64,000 bases of DNA, from positions 602,689 to 666,688 of the forward strand of contig JABACO010000017.1 in the NCBI GenBank assembly GCA_013339895.1, written 5' to 3'. The position numbers were made by a program, and so were the translations under genes. This document shows positions 13,617-23,006 of the stretch, in pieces (within the stretch, counting starts at the first letter, position 1; every line of letters begins with the position of its first letter). Below the pieces are notes generated by a model that had not been told where the DNA came from, did not search any database, and saw only the letters and a list, made by a program, of their open reading frames with translations. The DNA comes from Ephydatia muelleri. Lineage: Eukaryota; Porifera; Demospongiae; Spongillida; Spongillidae.

Positions 13617-13671
13617 ACGATTGCCGGAAGGGACCTATTTGGTACCTTTTATACGTACCTAACAGGGCCGG

Positions 13672-13846
13672 TGTCACAGGGAACTCGGTCCCCCCGAATT
13701 TTCGGTCCGGAGGACCCACTTCCCTAGGGAACTCGGTCCCCCCCCCGGACCGAAATCCCTGGATGCACATAATCAATTAAACCGGACCCACTTCCCTAGG
13801 GAACTGAGTCCCCCCCGGACCGAAATTCCTGTCCGAATTTATTATA
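13672..13846 (+). repeat. Left terminal repeat region of the Ginger1-like element
   Basis: After the outer terminal repeat come sub-repeats built from GGGAACTCGGTCCCC, GGACCGAAATCCCT and GGACCCACTTCCCTA in alternating orientation, each potentially self-pairing. The mirror-image region is at 19,362-19,529. These could be multiple transposase binding sites. Confidence 0.8.
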
Positions 13847-13857
13847 CGCTCGTCCAC

Positions 13858-15868
13858 GTGCATCAGAAACTAGCTCGATTTGACAGCCGTGTGAAATGGA
13901 GAGTTGTCGGCAAAGTGTTTGTGATGAAACCCTGTCGCAGGTCAAAGTCTACCTTGCAGAAGGCAGCTACCCCCTTGGGGGCTACGGATGACGTTAGACG
14001 TATTATTCGGAAGCGTTCTAAAGACTTCCAGGTTGACGGAGATACAAGTACAATGTATTACATAAAACAAGAAAGTAAACGGATTGTCCTTTTCGGAGAC
14101 AAAGACAGAAGACGGGCTTTTACTGAGTGTCATGCGTCGTCGAGTGGTGGGCATCAGGGCAGAGATCGCACCGAAGGCAGAATGAAGCAGTACTATTGGC
14201 CAAGTATGCACCTGGACATCCGTAAATGGGTATGCGATTCTGTCCTTGCGCATTTATACTTCTGAACAGTCATTTCTTTTATCAGATATCTGAATGCGAA
14301 TCCTGCCAAAGGATGAATCCATCTGTGAAATGCCCAACGCTAGATCTACAGCCTGTACCTGTGACAGGTTTATGGGAAATGTGGGGAGTGGATATCATAG
14401 GTCCCCTCACGTTGACACCTCGGGGAAATTGCTATATCATCGTTGCTACAGATTACTTCTCAAAGTGGCCTGAAGCAGCTGCTTTGCCCAACAAAAATGC
14501 TATCAGTGTAGCAACGTTCTTATATTCCTTTGTACTGTAGGTTTGTTGCAGGAGATATTGTTACAGATCAGGGAAGAGAATTTGTGAATAAGGTACCTTT
14601 GTGCAAAATTTTACGTATGTTTGGAAGAGAGACAGTGGTGGTGGGTGTGTGTGCCATCTAGCCACAAGGCTGCCCATACACCTTGATCATAATCTAACAA
14701 GTGACACAGTAACCCATAACAACCAAATGTGTGGTGGTTTGCTTACACATAGACACCATTTATAATACACAACACATCCTATAGCAAGATATGAAATATT
14801 TAGCCAGTTTGGGGTGTCACATGATGGTTTGCATTGTTCATTGTTTGCATTTCATTCCATTCCTAGATTGTAGATTGTCTTTGCAACAGCTTTGAAATGG
14901 ATCATCGAATCACTTCTGCTTACCATCCACAGTCAAACGGATTGTGTGAACGCATGAATCAGACAATTATTCGGTTAGCTGCTATAAGTGCAATGTTACA
15001 TCCACTTATGCAATTTATGTCCAACAGATCATTGCAAAAAGTTATTTCTGATTGCAGTGATGAATGGGACAAAGCATTGGAGTCTGTCTTATTTGCCATT
15101 CGCACTTCAGATCAGTATTCAACTAAATATTCTCCCTATGAAATTGCATTTGGTAGAAAAGTCACACTGCCTCTTCAGCATACACTTCAAGCAAAAGAGT
15201 TATTTCCAATGGTAAACAAACCAATGGATGAAGTTCATCATCAAAACTTAGTGGCTTACAGAGCAAAATTAATAGAGAAGGTTAGTTCTCATGCTTGATA
15301 GCAATGGTTTATTCAGAATATGATGATCCTGTTGTTTTTCATCTATGTACTAGGTGAAAGATAATATTACCAATTCTCAAACAAAGCAGATAGAGTTACA
15401 TCGCAAACATCAAAGCACAATTAAAAAAGCATCAGCAATAAAAGTTGGTGATAAGGTGCTTCTAAAGAACAGAAGGAAGGAACAGAGAAAGGGAGATAAA
15501 CTTAGTCCAAGGTATCTTGGACCATACACAGTTAGATCTATTTCAGCCAGAGGGCAGGTATGTATTGTAGTACAAATATTATTAATAGGTATGGCTACGT
15601 AAAATTCTTCGCAAAGGTTTCCCTTGTAAACATGAAAGGAGTGGAACTTAAAGTAAAGCACTCAGTTAGGAATGTTAAGAAGTTTATACCTCCATCTGAA
15701 CTGAAATTGATGGATCTTGAACGTACCTCCAAATTTATACAATGCACAACTTTTTGTATTAAAGTTTGCAATGTAATGTTAGACTGTGGTGCAGATGAAG
15801 CCATGCAATGCATTGAGTCAGAATCAAATAGAAAAGACAAAAAAATATCAGCCCAACAGCAACCTTAA
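13858..15868 (+). CDS. Gypsy-like integrase/transposase of the Ginger1-like element (multi-exon)
   Basis: Exon 1 (about 13,858-14,228) ends with the histidine pair of the HHCC zinc domain (ECH...GGH). Exon 2 (from about 14,285) brings the cysteines (CESC), then the first catalytic Asp in GVDIIGPL. The second Asp follows in VTDQGREF. Exon 3 (from 14,867) has the Asp-to-Glu end of the core, ITSAYHPQSNGLCERM, interrupted by a 54-base intron at 14,974-15,027. After 15,355 comes a GPY/F domain (YLGPYTVRSI). The frame appears to slip by one base near 14,537, between the first and second Asp, so the copy may be damaged or an unusual splice is used. This is the transposase that would cut and join the element ends in the nucleus. 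The start codon is uncertain. Confidence 0.8.
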
Positions 15869-16436
15869 GGAACAAGACACTGATGTTGTATCAAAATTTT
15901 CTTCTGCTGAATGTGAAGGTATAAATTTTAATTAGTATTTAGACCTATTCTATACAGATGGCTTTTTCACTTTTAATTAAAGAAAGGATCTCAAATGAAG
16001 ATCAACATATTTGTAGTACTAAACTATGCATAGAAGTACAAGAAGGTATGTGATGAACTTTTTTTTAATCTTATGCAGTAGATGACTCTTGTATTGCTAC
16101 TTTTCATTTATTATCAGATGATGTACCAGATGAAACAGATGGTGGGACTAGAACATTAGTTACAGAGGAAACTGATTCTGTTCTGTCAAGCAGTTCAGCA
16201 GGTTGCAGTCAATGTAAGCATTACAAAAATTGATCATACTGTATAATGCTATTTTTGGATGTACAGAATTTATAATTTTTCTTTTTACATATCAATGTTT
16301 CATGTTTATGTATAATAGCAACTGTAAAGCAGCAAGAAACTCCAAAATTTTACCAGCTTATGAATGAGCACGATGCTGATGTGAACACAGATAGGCATTC
16401 TATATTATACATAATATCAGTCATTTTGGTCTTAAA

Positions 16437-16963
16437 GTGCGTCGCAATGTCCCTGGTGATGGTAACTGTTTGTTTACTGCTATTTGTGACCAATTGCTGA
16501 AAGAGAAGGTCATGAGGAAACGTCATCACATTTTAAGACAGGATGTGGTGAATTTCATGAGAGATAATCCTTACTCAGTATGTTCAATTGTTTCCCATGC
16601 TGTTTTAATAAATGATTTCCCTTCAGCCTGATGGAACTCATTTGTTTAATTTTGTCACTGCTACATCCTGGGAATCCTACCTAACTGACATGTCAAAGAC
16701 TGGAACTTGGGGAACACATCTAGAAGTGCAAATGATTGCGTCCATGATCAATGTCACAATTTGCATTGTTACTGACAGTAGCAATGCAGATGATTCAATG
16801 GTTTGGCAGTACCCTAATGACAGGCCTGATGCTACTGATTCTCCAATACTCATTATTGGCTGTGAAATGGCTCATCATTATTATAGCCTATCTCTTAATG
16901 ATGCACTGGGCATGATGAAGAGACCCTGTTTGAAAAGCATGGTTGATAACACATCGCACAAGG
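16437..16963 (+). CDS. OTU-family cysteine protease domain in the transposon
   Basis: Two exons (about 16,437-16,577 and 16,627-16,963) join in frame across a GT-AG intron of about 49 bases. The product has the OTU catalytic signature VPGDGNCLFTAI with the Asp and Cys, a GTWGTHLEVQMIA segment, and a C-terminal AHHYYSLSL with the catalytic His. OTU enzymes remove ubiquitin from proteins; that role here is inferred. Acidic low-complexity exons upstream (about 16,110-16,210) may link it to the integrase, so it may be a domain of one polyprotein and not a separate gene. All three active-site positions look intact. Confidence 0.8.
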
Positions 16964-17459
16964 GTAAGTAATGTATTTATGTGGATGATCAATGATATAC
17001 TCTACACATCACTATGTGGTCTCATGATGCCATTTCTAGTCCAATGCATATGGCTTACCTAGGATTCCTTCATCTTCTGTAGCCATTTTAATGACAGGTC
17101 ACAAGAGATCATTTTGGATTACAGCACATGAATTTACAGATCTAATAAAAGGAGCTTGCATAGGTGATAATGTAAGTGTAATTGTGAATAAATTATACAG
17201 ATAATTTCAGTGAACTTGAATACAGATAATAAATTATTATCTGCATTTGCTTGAAGAGGAACATTCAGAAGTATGTTTCTAGTTTCATTACATAAGCTTT
17301 TATGATTTTATATTTCTGATGGTAAGGAAGTGAAGTGTATGAATTCATTTGTTTTCAACATGGTTGCTACAAATAGCTACACAGTGAAGAAGTCAGTGTT
17401 CAAGGTATTGAGTTAAAGAACTACATGATTAAATTTTATCTTGCATTTCAATTGTTAGG

Positions 17460-18140
17460 AAAAAGGAATGTTTAAATTCAAGTACATAATAATGCCATGC
17501 AATATTCCTCAACACTGGTTTCTTGCGGTAATAAATAGAAATGGTAAATTTATGGAGCAAAGTTGTTATTCCTCCCCCCCCCCCCTCCCCCCATCCCACC
17601 CAGGTGATTGACATACATGACAGATCAGTCTCTGTATATGAATCTTTTTACAATGAAATTCAAGGAAATGCATTACATGTCATTAGGTGTTCTCTTGCTT
17701 ATTTTGTACTCATTAATTGACCATTTATCATCATTTAGCAATTTCCTGACCCAAGAATACTACAATCAGTATTCAGTACCTATTGATATCTCTTCATGGA
17801 CCATTAAAAAGTGCAATGTATGCTATTATGCTTTATACCTGTTTCTAAACTTCAATGGTATACTCATGCTTTAGGCCTGTACTATAAGGCAGACCAATGC
17901 CGTAGACTGTGGAGTATTAGTATGCAAGGTAAAAAAAAATTAAGTTAAAGAAAGTGATGGTATAATTTTCCTTGTCTACACTTGCAGTTTGCAGACTGCA
18001 TTGTGAAAAAGCTTCCACTAACATTTTCAGTAAGCATTGAATTAATTAATGAACTGTAATTGATTAGGATTTGCCTAGACATCAAACATTTGGCTTCGGT
18101 CATGGCTGGCAATGAGATTGATCCATCCCAGGTATGTGCA
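17460..18140 (+). CDS. Ulp1/C48-type cysteine protease domain in the transposon
   Basis: Short exons separated by GT-AG introns encode, in order, IIMPCNIPQHWFLA with the catalytic His, VIDIHDRSVSVYES with the catalytic Asp, a QFLTQEYYNQYS spacer, and IRQTNAVDCGVLVCK with the oxyanion Gln and the nucleophile Cys. FADCIVKKLP follows. This is the standard order of Ulp1 (SUMO-specific) proteases. All catalytic residues are present and exon phases join without stops, so the domain seems intact. It follows the OTU domain on the same strand and probably belongs to the same transcript. The substrate is unknown. Confidence 0.75.
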
Positions 18141-19361
18141 TTTCAAGTGTTAACATTTGATCTGTGAGACTTTTATCTTCATATAGTTCGAAAATCAACT
18201 ATGAGGAGATGAGGATATTTCTATCTTTGTGTAAAGATTTTGTACCACAAGATGTCCAAGATGCCTTGCAGAGGGTACTTACCAAAAGGCAGTGGAAGTG
18301 GTGCTCTAATTTGCTCTAATAACAGATCATGTCAGCCCAACACAATGATTCATCAGACCTCCAAACTGCTGAAAGTGGGCAAATATTTTCATTACAATGT
18401 TATGTAACTTAATATTCTTGGCAGGTCATTCTCTTAACTATCAACATTTTGTACCAAGTTTTAAACATCCAATGCTAGAGGATGTTAGCCCCATTGACCC
18501 TCTACCAGCAAAGTGTTTCTATGAAAGGGATGCGGTTGTGGAAGAAACCACTGCCATTTTTTGTTGACATGTAAGAGAGCATAACTATTCATGTCTGTTA
18601 ATGTATACTTACCGTATCTGCAGCGATAAAAAACTGTCTTTGAAGCAACTAGTCAATTTATGTCACAACAGCGAGGTTTGAAATTCTAACAATTGCATGG
18701 GTGCATGCGTCAAACATTGAACTTTAACTTCAGACTCATCTAAGAAAAATATGCACAAAAGAACACCATTCTTTTTTTGCATCAATATACATTGCGAAAG
18801 CAAGTGCAAAGTACATTGCAAAAGAATACTCGGCCATACACATGTACCTCAAATCAACATCGTCGAGCTATGAAGCATTGAAGCATTCACTCCACTTATG
18901 GCCAATGAAAAGCATGGATGTGGCAAGTTGCTTGTCATTCTCCCGGTTATGGAATATTATTTTAAACAAAATAACAGGTAGAGGCAGTCAAGCACTTCTT
19001 ATATGGCATCGCAATAGATGAAGGTGCTGACGGACTGCGTGCTATATCACTGGCGTGGGATGTGCTTTATCCTGAAGTAAGCTAGAAAGAAAAGCTTGCA
19101 TTCTGCATAATTAGGAAAAAATTTTCTCAGCTAATTATTCTGCTGGTACGCAAGGACAACAGTGCCATGAACTACGAGGAAGCCGCTGTACATTATTTAG
19201 AACATACTACAACTCGTTTCAAGTGACACAAATGTACACACATAAAACTGTATAAAGCAATGCATTATCACACTGTACGTATCATTAAATGAAACATGAT
19301 CGGTGACAGTCAATTTATTAGATACCCATACATCTTTGCGTGCAGTGAGACTCGAACAATA
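18141..19361. other. 3' part of the Ginger1-like element, no assigned domain
   Basis: After the Ulp1 exons, possible further short exons read protein-like segments near 18,185-18,285 and 18,420-18,570, but I do not recognise a domain and cannot fix their splice sites. The remainder up to the right terminal repeats appears non-coding. Confidence 0.5.
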
Positions 19362-19529
19362 TTCAGGGAACTCGGTCCCCCCCCCCCCCCCCCGGACCCA
19401 AATCCCTAGATGTACAGTATTCGCGGAGGACCCAGTTCCCTAGGAACTTCGGTCCGAGGGGGACCGAGTTCCCTAGGGAAGTGGGTCCTCCGGACCGAAA
19501 ATTAGTGGGGGACCGAGTTCCCTGTGACA
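19362..19529 (-). repeat. Right terminal repeat region of the Ginger1-like element
   Basis: This is the inverted counterpart of 13,672-13,846. The outermost part matches closely, while the inner sub-repeats (GGACCGAGTTCCCTAGGGAA, GGACCCAGTTCCCTAGG) are rearranged and contain a C homopolymer. It ends at TGACA before the CCGG duplication. Confidence 0.85.
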
Positions 19530-19986
19530 CCGGCGCACTCGGTCCAAAGTTGGTGCGGCCAATTATTAAATATTAATATGGGCGTGGCCCCATGCGCGCG
19601 TTGAAGTTTTCTTTCGCCCGGCCCGTGCCTGAAACGATCGCTCCAAATGAACGCTTAGGGAACGTCAAGCCCATAGGGTGGTGCGGGATGTCGGGGATCA
19701 TTTATTGAGAGCAAAGAGTTGCCCATAGTTGCACAGCAGGAAATTCATACAATGGCTAAAGTACGACTACGAAATGTGAGACTAACACGTTCAAATAGTT
19801 ATAGACAATCGATAATTGTGCAGAGGGGAATACATAATACGACTATGAATAAATGTACTATGACATCAGACACGCCCAAATATTAGACACGCCCATTTTG
19901 GGACCGAACCACACCGTGTGCGCCGGGCCTGCCTAAAAGATACCGTAAAGGTAGCATTTAGCGAAGCAACTTTTGGTTGTGTATAG

Positions 19987-20342
19987 GCTGCTGCCAGACA
20001 CAATCGATCGGTCAGTCTGGACAGAGAACCGCAGGAGCCAAGTTCAACCCAACTGCTCGCACCATGGAAGGCTCTAGTTCTGGTGCTCCAACATCACAGG
20101 AGTTCCTCCAGGTATTGACCAACTCTGGACCACAGCAGCAGAAGCAGTTGATTGGTGAGGAGCTTTACCGCCTGATCTTCCCTATGCATTCTGATTTGGC
20201 TGGAAAGATTACTGCAATGCTGTTGGAGATGGATAACTCTGAGCTGTTGCACATGCTGGAAGTGCCCGAGTCCCTCAAGGCCAAAGTTGAAGAAGCAGTA
20301 AGCGTGCTTCGTGATCACCAACTCTGGGAAGAGCGACAATAG
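19987..20342 (+). CDS. Poly(A)-binding protein C-terminal exon with MLLE (PABC) domain
   Basis: A possible splice acceptor (GTGTATAG) opens an exon reading a Gln/Ser/Pro-rich linker ending in [10 protein letters not shown] complete MLLE domain follows, with [39 protein letters not shown] and [12 protein letters not shown], and the protein stops at 20,342. MLLE domains of cytoplasmic poly(A)-binding protein bind PAM2 peptides of translation and mRNA-decay factors. The four RNA-recognition domains expected upstream are not visible in the preceding DNA, which is occupied by the Ginger1-like element. This is therefore either the last exon of a gene with a very distant or displaced 5' part, or an orphan fragment. 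An AATAAA follows 59 bases after the stop. Confidence 0.85.
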
Positions 20343-20400
20343 CCTCCAAATGCCAATGTATCAACCGGTGTCCCCGAAGCTGCTTTTAACAGAACTGCCA

Positions 20401-20406
20401 AATAAA
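20401..20406 (+). promoter_or_regulatory. Poly(A) signal AATAAA
   Basis: A canonical AATAAA 59 bases after the stop of the MLLE exon, followed by an A-rich stretch. The A-rich tail could also hint at a retrocopied mRNA end. Confidence 0.6.
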
Positions 20407-20479
20407 ATTAAAAAAATGGTGGAGCCTCTAGTTTAGTTGCGGATAGCTGCCGCGCAATGCCACTCCCTGTATTGTAAGG

Positions 20480-20725
20480 TTAAGATCTATTGAGAAGCAA
20501 AGCACGATTGAAATGGGGGTATAAGGGGTGGGCAATTTGATTCCAAGTTGCATGATTAACACTAGCTGTATATAATATTTGCAAGCACTGTAGGCGAAGG
20601 CTTTCTTGTTGCTGCCTCCGCATCTCCCTCTCCTCGGCCCTCTTTTCGCGAAGCGTCTTCTGTGACTGTTCGAGCAGTAGCTCATCTGCCGCCGTCTCCC
20701 AACTGGTGGCCTCTTCTGCACACTC
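20480..20725 (-). CDS. Charged C-terminal exon, possibly EBAG9/RCAS1-like
   Basis: On the minus strand a good acceptor (TTCTGCTAG) opens a frame rich in Glu, Arg and Gln: ECAEEATSWETAADELL, then SQKTLREKRAEEREMRRQQQ, predicted to be helical or coiled-coil. About 36 uncharged residues follow before a stop at 20,480-20,482. The pattern (a Trp-containing acidic start, then REKRAEE) resembles the C-terminal coiled coil of EBAG9/RCAS1, but the match is short and I found no upstream exon in phase. It converges with the MLLE exon, leaving 137 bases between the stops. Treat the family name as a guess. Confidence 0.35.
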   Translation of the reverse strand, partial: ECAEEATSWETAADELLLEQSQKTLREKRAEEREMRRQQQESLRLQCLQILYTASVNHATWNQIAHPLYPHFNRALLLNRS

Positions 20726-21052
20726 CTAGCAGAATATAGTGGATACAGGCATCAGTAATACCAGTATGTTTTGGGGTACCTTCTTCAAGGACTCCAGCCT
20801 CTACGAGGGGCGTGGTCTACAGCAGACTCCTGATGTCCTCGTGCCCACACCACACAGAGCATCTGCTCACCTATAGTGGAAAAAGCTAAATACCCCGTCA
20901 CATGTTTATGTTCCAGGATGCGCGCATACCGAAGCACAGGAAAAACTTCTGAAAGGATGGGTTTGGCGAACCAAATCCAGGGTGGTTTCAAACAAAGTCC
21001 TTAGGTCCGACGTCAGTTGCCCCTAATATCGCAGAGACATGCGCATCCACGT

Positions 21053-21091
<39 letters not shown>

Positions 21092-21229
21092 AGGCTGTCT
21101 ACGTAGGTTCACGTTGAGCGTGGACTCGTAGGTGTGTGATGTGTGCGCGTGAGTGTGTAGTAGCGTGGTGTGTGTCCGCGCGTCAGCTACACACACGCTA
21201 AACAAAGGGACAGGGATGCTACATAATGC
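20726..21229. other. Intergenic stretch with a short TG run
   Basis: It contains a TG microsatellite near 21,058-21,087. No supported gene is seen. The exons that should precede the minus-strand exon at 20,480-20,725 could lie here but could not be defined. Confidence 0.4.
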
Positions 21230-21535
21230 TCAGTGGCTCACCAGGTCATGGATGTCGGCACACCACACTGCTCTATCCATGCCCACGCCTCCCATCACAA
21301 AGACCAGGTCCCCATGGACCACTGCTGACATGGCCACACATGGCTGAGGAAGTGATGGTCCTCTGTGCCAGGTCTGTGTCTCACCATCAAACACCTGAAC
21401 ATCATTCAAGCTCCTCATTCCATCACCCCACCCTCCCATCACCACCATACCACCTCCATTAAGTACACAGGAACCATAACACTCTACTAACATGTCTGAC
21501 ATGAGGAACCATCTCCCTCCTCTTAACCCCATCAC
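21230..21535 (-). pseudogene. Kelch-repeat fragment
   Basis: The minus strand encodes roughly two Kelch blades. GGGMVVMGGWGDG is followed by LNDVQVFDGETQTWHRGPSLP, then VVHGDLVFVMGGVG with VWCADIHDL. The Gly-Gly pairs and the Trp at conserved spacing are diagnostic. Kelch blades form beta-propellers used for protein binding, often as Cullin-3 ubiquitin ligase adaptors. Only a fragment is present, with no BTB or BACK domain nearby. Its 5' edge is duplicated in inverted orientation (palindrome 21,496-21,578), which suggests breakage. It could be an exon of a larger gene, but I found no partners. Confidence 0.65.
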
Positions 21536-21578
21536 CAGGTGATGGAGTTAAGAGGAGGGAGATGGTTCCTCATGTCAG
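21496..21578. repeat. 83-base palindrome across the Kelch fragment edge
   Basis: Arms of about 41 bases begin CTGACATGAGGAACCATC and meet near 21,537 with one mismatch. The left arm is Kelch coding sequence and the right arm is its inverted copy. This is a typical product of a fold-back break repair event, or of an assembly artefact. Confidence 0.8.
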
Positions 21579-22204
21579 GACCTTGTTGCACAACCCTGTG
21601 AGCCCCTCCCACATTCATTGTGTGTGTGGGTGTATTTTGGTAAGCCAAGTTGTGATTGCCTTTTGTTTTGACCTCTGTGACCCATTATTTGGGAATGATA
21701 TTCGTGACCCAAATGCCTAACATTTGGCCAAGACAGGCTGGCTCTTGTTCTATTTGAAGCCCTCTTCAAATTTGTTCACACATGGACCAACCTCCAATTG
21801 ATGGCTGACACTCAACAGGGTTACCAGATACTTCACCATCTTTCCTGAGGACATTGTTCCTGTGTGGACTGTGAGTGAGTGGGTACGGACTGTGTGTGGT
21901 ATGGGGAGGAGGGGAGGGTGTGGACTTTTAGCGGTGTGATATCTTCTCCTCTCCTTCCACTCCTCCCTCTCCTCTTATCTGCTCCTCTTATCCTCTCCTC
22001 CTCCCTCTATCTCCTCTCCCACCACTCCTCCCTCTCTTCTTATCCTCTCCTCCTCCCACTTCCTCCTCCCACATGTATGTGGAAATAACTTCCTTGTTGA
22101 TAACCATGGCGATTAGGATATGGTTTCAGGTTAGGAGGAATAGGGTACAAGGGTACAAGGCATGGATACATACAACTGGGTCATCATTACCATAGTTCTG
22201 GTGT
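21579..22204. other. Stretch without a recognisable gene
   Basis: A pyrimidine-rich segment (about 21,940-22,070, CTCCTCTCC-like) is the only notable feature. Confidence 0.5.
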
Positions 22205-22336
22205 CGGATGGGTGGGTCAGGGGATGGGTGGGTCAGGGGATGGGTGGGTCAGGGGATGGGAGGGTCAGGGGATGGGTGGGTCAGGGGATGGGTGGGTCAG
22301 GGGATGGGTGGGTCAGGGGATGGGTGGGTCAGGGGA
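22205..22336. repeat. 16-base minisatellite, array 1
   Basis: About eight copies of a unit GGATGGGTGGGTCAGG, with one GGATGGGAGGGTCAGG variant. The array ends in GGGGATGACTATTATA, almost the same junction as array 2 (22,720-23,006), so both arrays with their right flank derive from one ancestor. Frames reading GWVGQGM are not genes. Confidence 0.95.
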
Positions 22337-22346
22337 TGACTATTAT

Positions 22347-22646
22347 ACAAGTAAATAAAAACATTCTCTAACGAGAAAGTTGTTGGTATATAGGATTGAC
22401 CAATGGTGGTGTAAAAAGCACGGAAACAAGAGTGACAGAAATTTGACTGGAAAATCGAAATAGGCCTATATTTAGCCTATTACTCAGGCATGTACTGGTA
22501 CAACATTAGTGTGCTAAATATAGGCCTATTTCAATTTTCTAGTCAAATTTCTGTCACTCTTGTTTCCGTGCTTTTTACACCACCATTGGTCAATCCTATA
22601 TATATACCAACAACTTTCTCGTTAGAGAATGTTTTTATTTACTTGT
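22347..22646. mobile_element. Fold-back (palindromic) element between two minisatellite arrays
   Basis: Two arms of about 130 bases, beginning ACAAGTAAATAAAAACATTC and ending in its inverse, flank a 35-base loop. By eye the arms are over 95% identical. There is no coding capacity. It sits exactly between the two arrays of the same 16-base unit, so it probably inserted into, or mediated rearrangement of, an originally continuous locus. Confidence 0.85.
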
Positions 22647-22719
22647 TTCATCAGTTTTTTCCTCTGTCGTAGTAGCACGTCTTTATATGTTGTCATAAAT
22701 TCATTTTAATTTTCGAAGA

Positions 22720-23006
22720 GAGGGTCAGGGGATGGGAGTGTCAGGGGATGGGAGGGTCAGGGGATGGGAGGGTCAGGGGATGGGAGGGTCAGGGGATGGG
22801 AGGGTCAGGGGATGGGAGGGTCAGGGGATGGGTGGGTCAGGGGATGGAAGGGTCAGGGGATGGGAGGGTCAGGGGATGGGAGGGTCAGGGGATGGGAGGG
22901 TCAGGGGATGGGAGGGTCAGAGGATGGGAGGGTCAGGGGATGGGAGGGTCAGGGGATGGGAGGGTCAGGGGATGGGAGGGTCAGGGGATGGGAGGGTCAG
23001 GGGATG
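22720..23006. repeat. 16-base minisatellite, array 2
   Basis: About 18 copies of GGATGGGAGGGTCAGG with a few variants. It runs directly into the 3' end of the tyrosine recombinase relic at 23,007. Confidence 0.95.

Larger units (their letters stand above)
13672..19529 (+). mobile_element. Complete Ginger1-like DNA transposon
   Basis: The element starts TGTCACAGGGAACTCGGTCC and ends with the exact inverse. It is flanked on both sides by CCGG (13,668-13,671 and 19,530-19,533), a 4-base target duplication. The outer 70 or so bases of the two ends match almost perfectly as inverted repeats. Inside, on one strand, lie a Gypsy-type integrase with HHCC, DDE and GPY/F parts, an OTU protease domain and an Ulp1 protease domain. 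There is no reverse transcriptase, RNase H or LTR, so it is a cut-and-paste DNA transposon and not a Gypsy retrotransposon. TGT-starting ends, a 4-base duplication and an integrase-like transposase are features described for Ginger1. Length is 5,858 bases. Confidence 0.85.

Noticed and set aside
13080..13776. Gly-rich and Pro-rich frames
   Set aside because: They are produced by C/G homopolymers in the hAT-type MITE and in the Ginger1-like end region.
13858..15868. Gypsy LTR retrotransposon
   Set aside because: The integrase is Gypsy-like, but there are no LTRs, protease, reverse transcriptase or RNase H. The element has inverted ends with a CCGG duplication.
20428..20721. Minus-strand frame reading QKRPPVGRRRQM and so on
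   Set aside because: An alternative frame over the same DNA has a clean splice acceptor and a regular charged helical pattern, so that frame is preferred.
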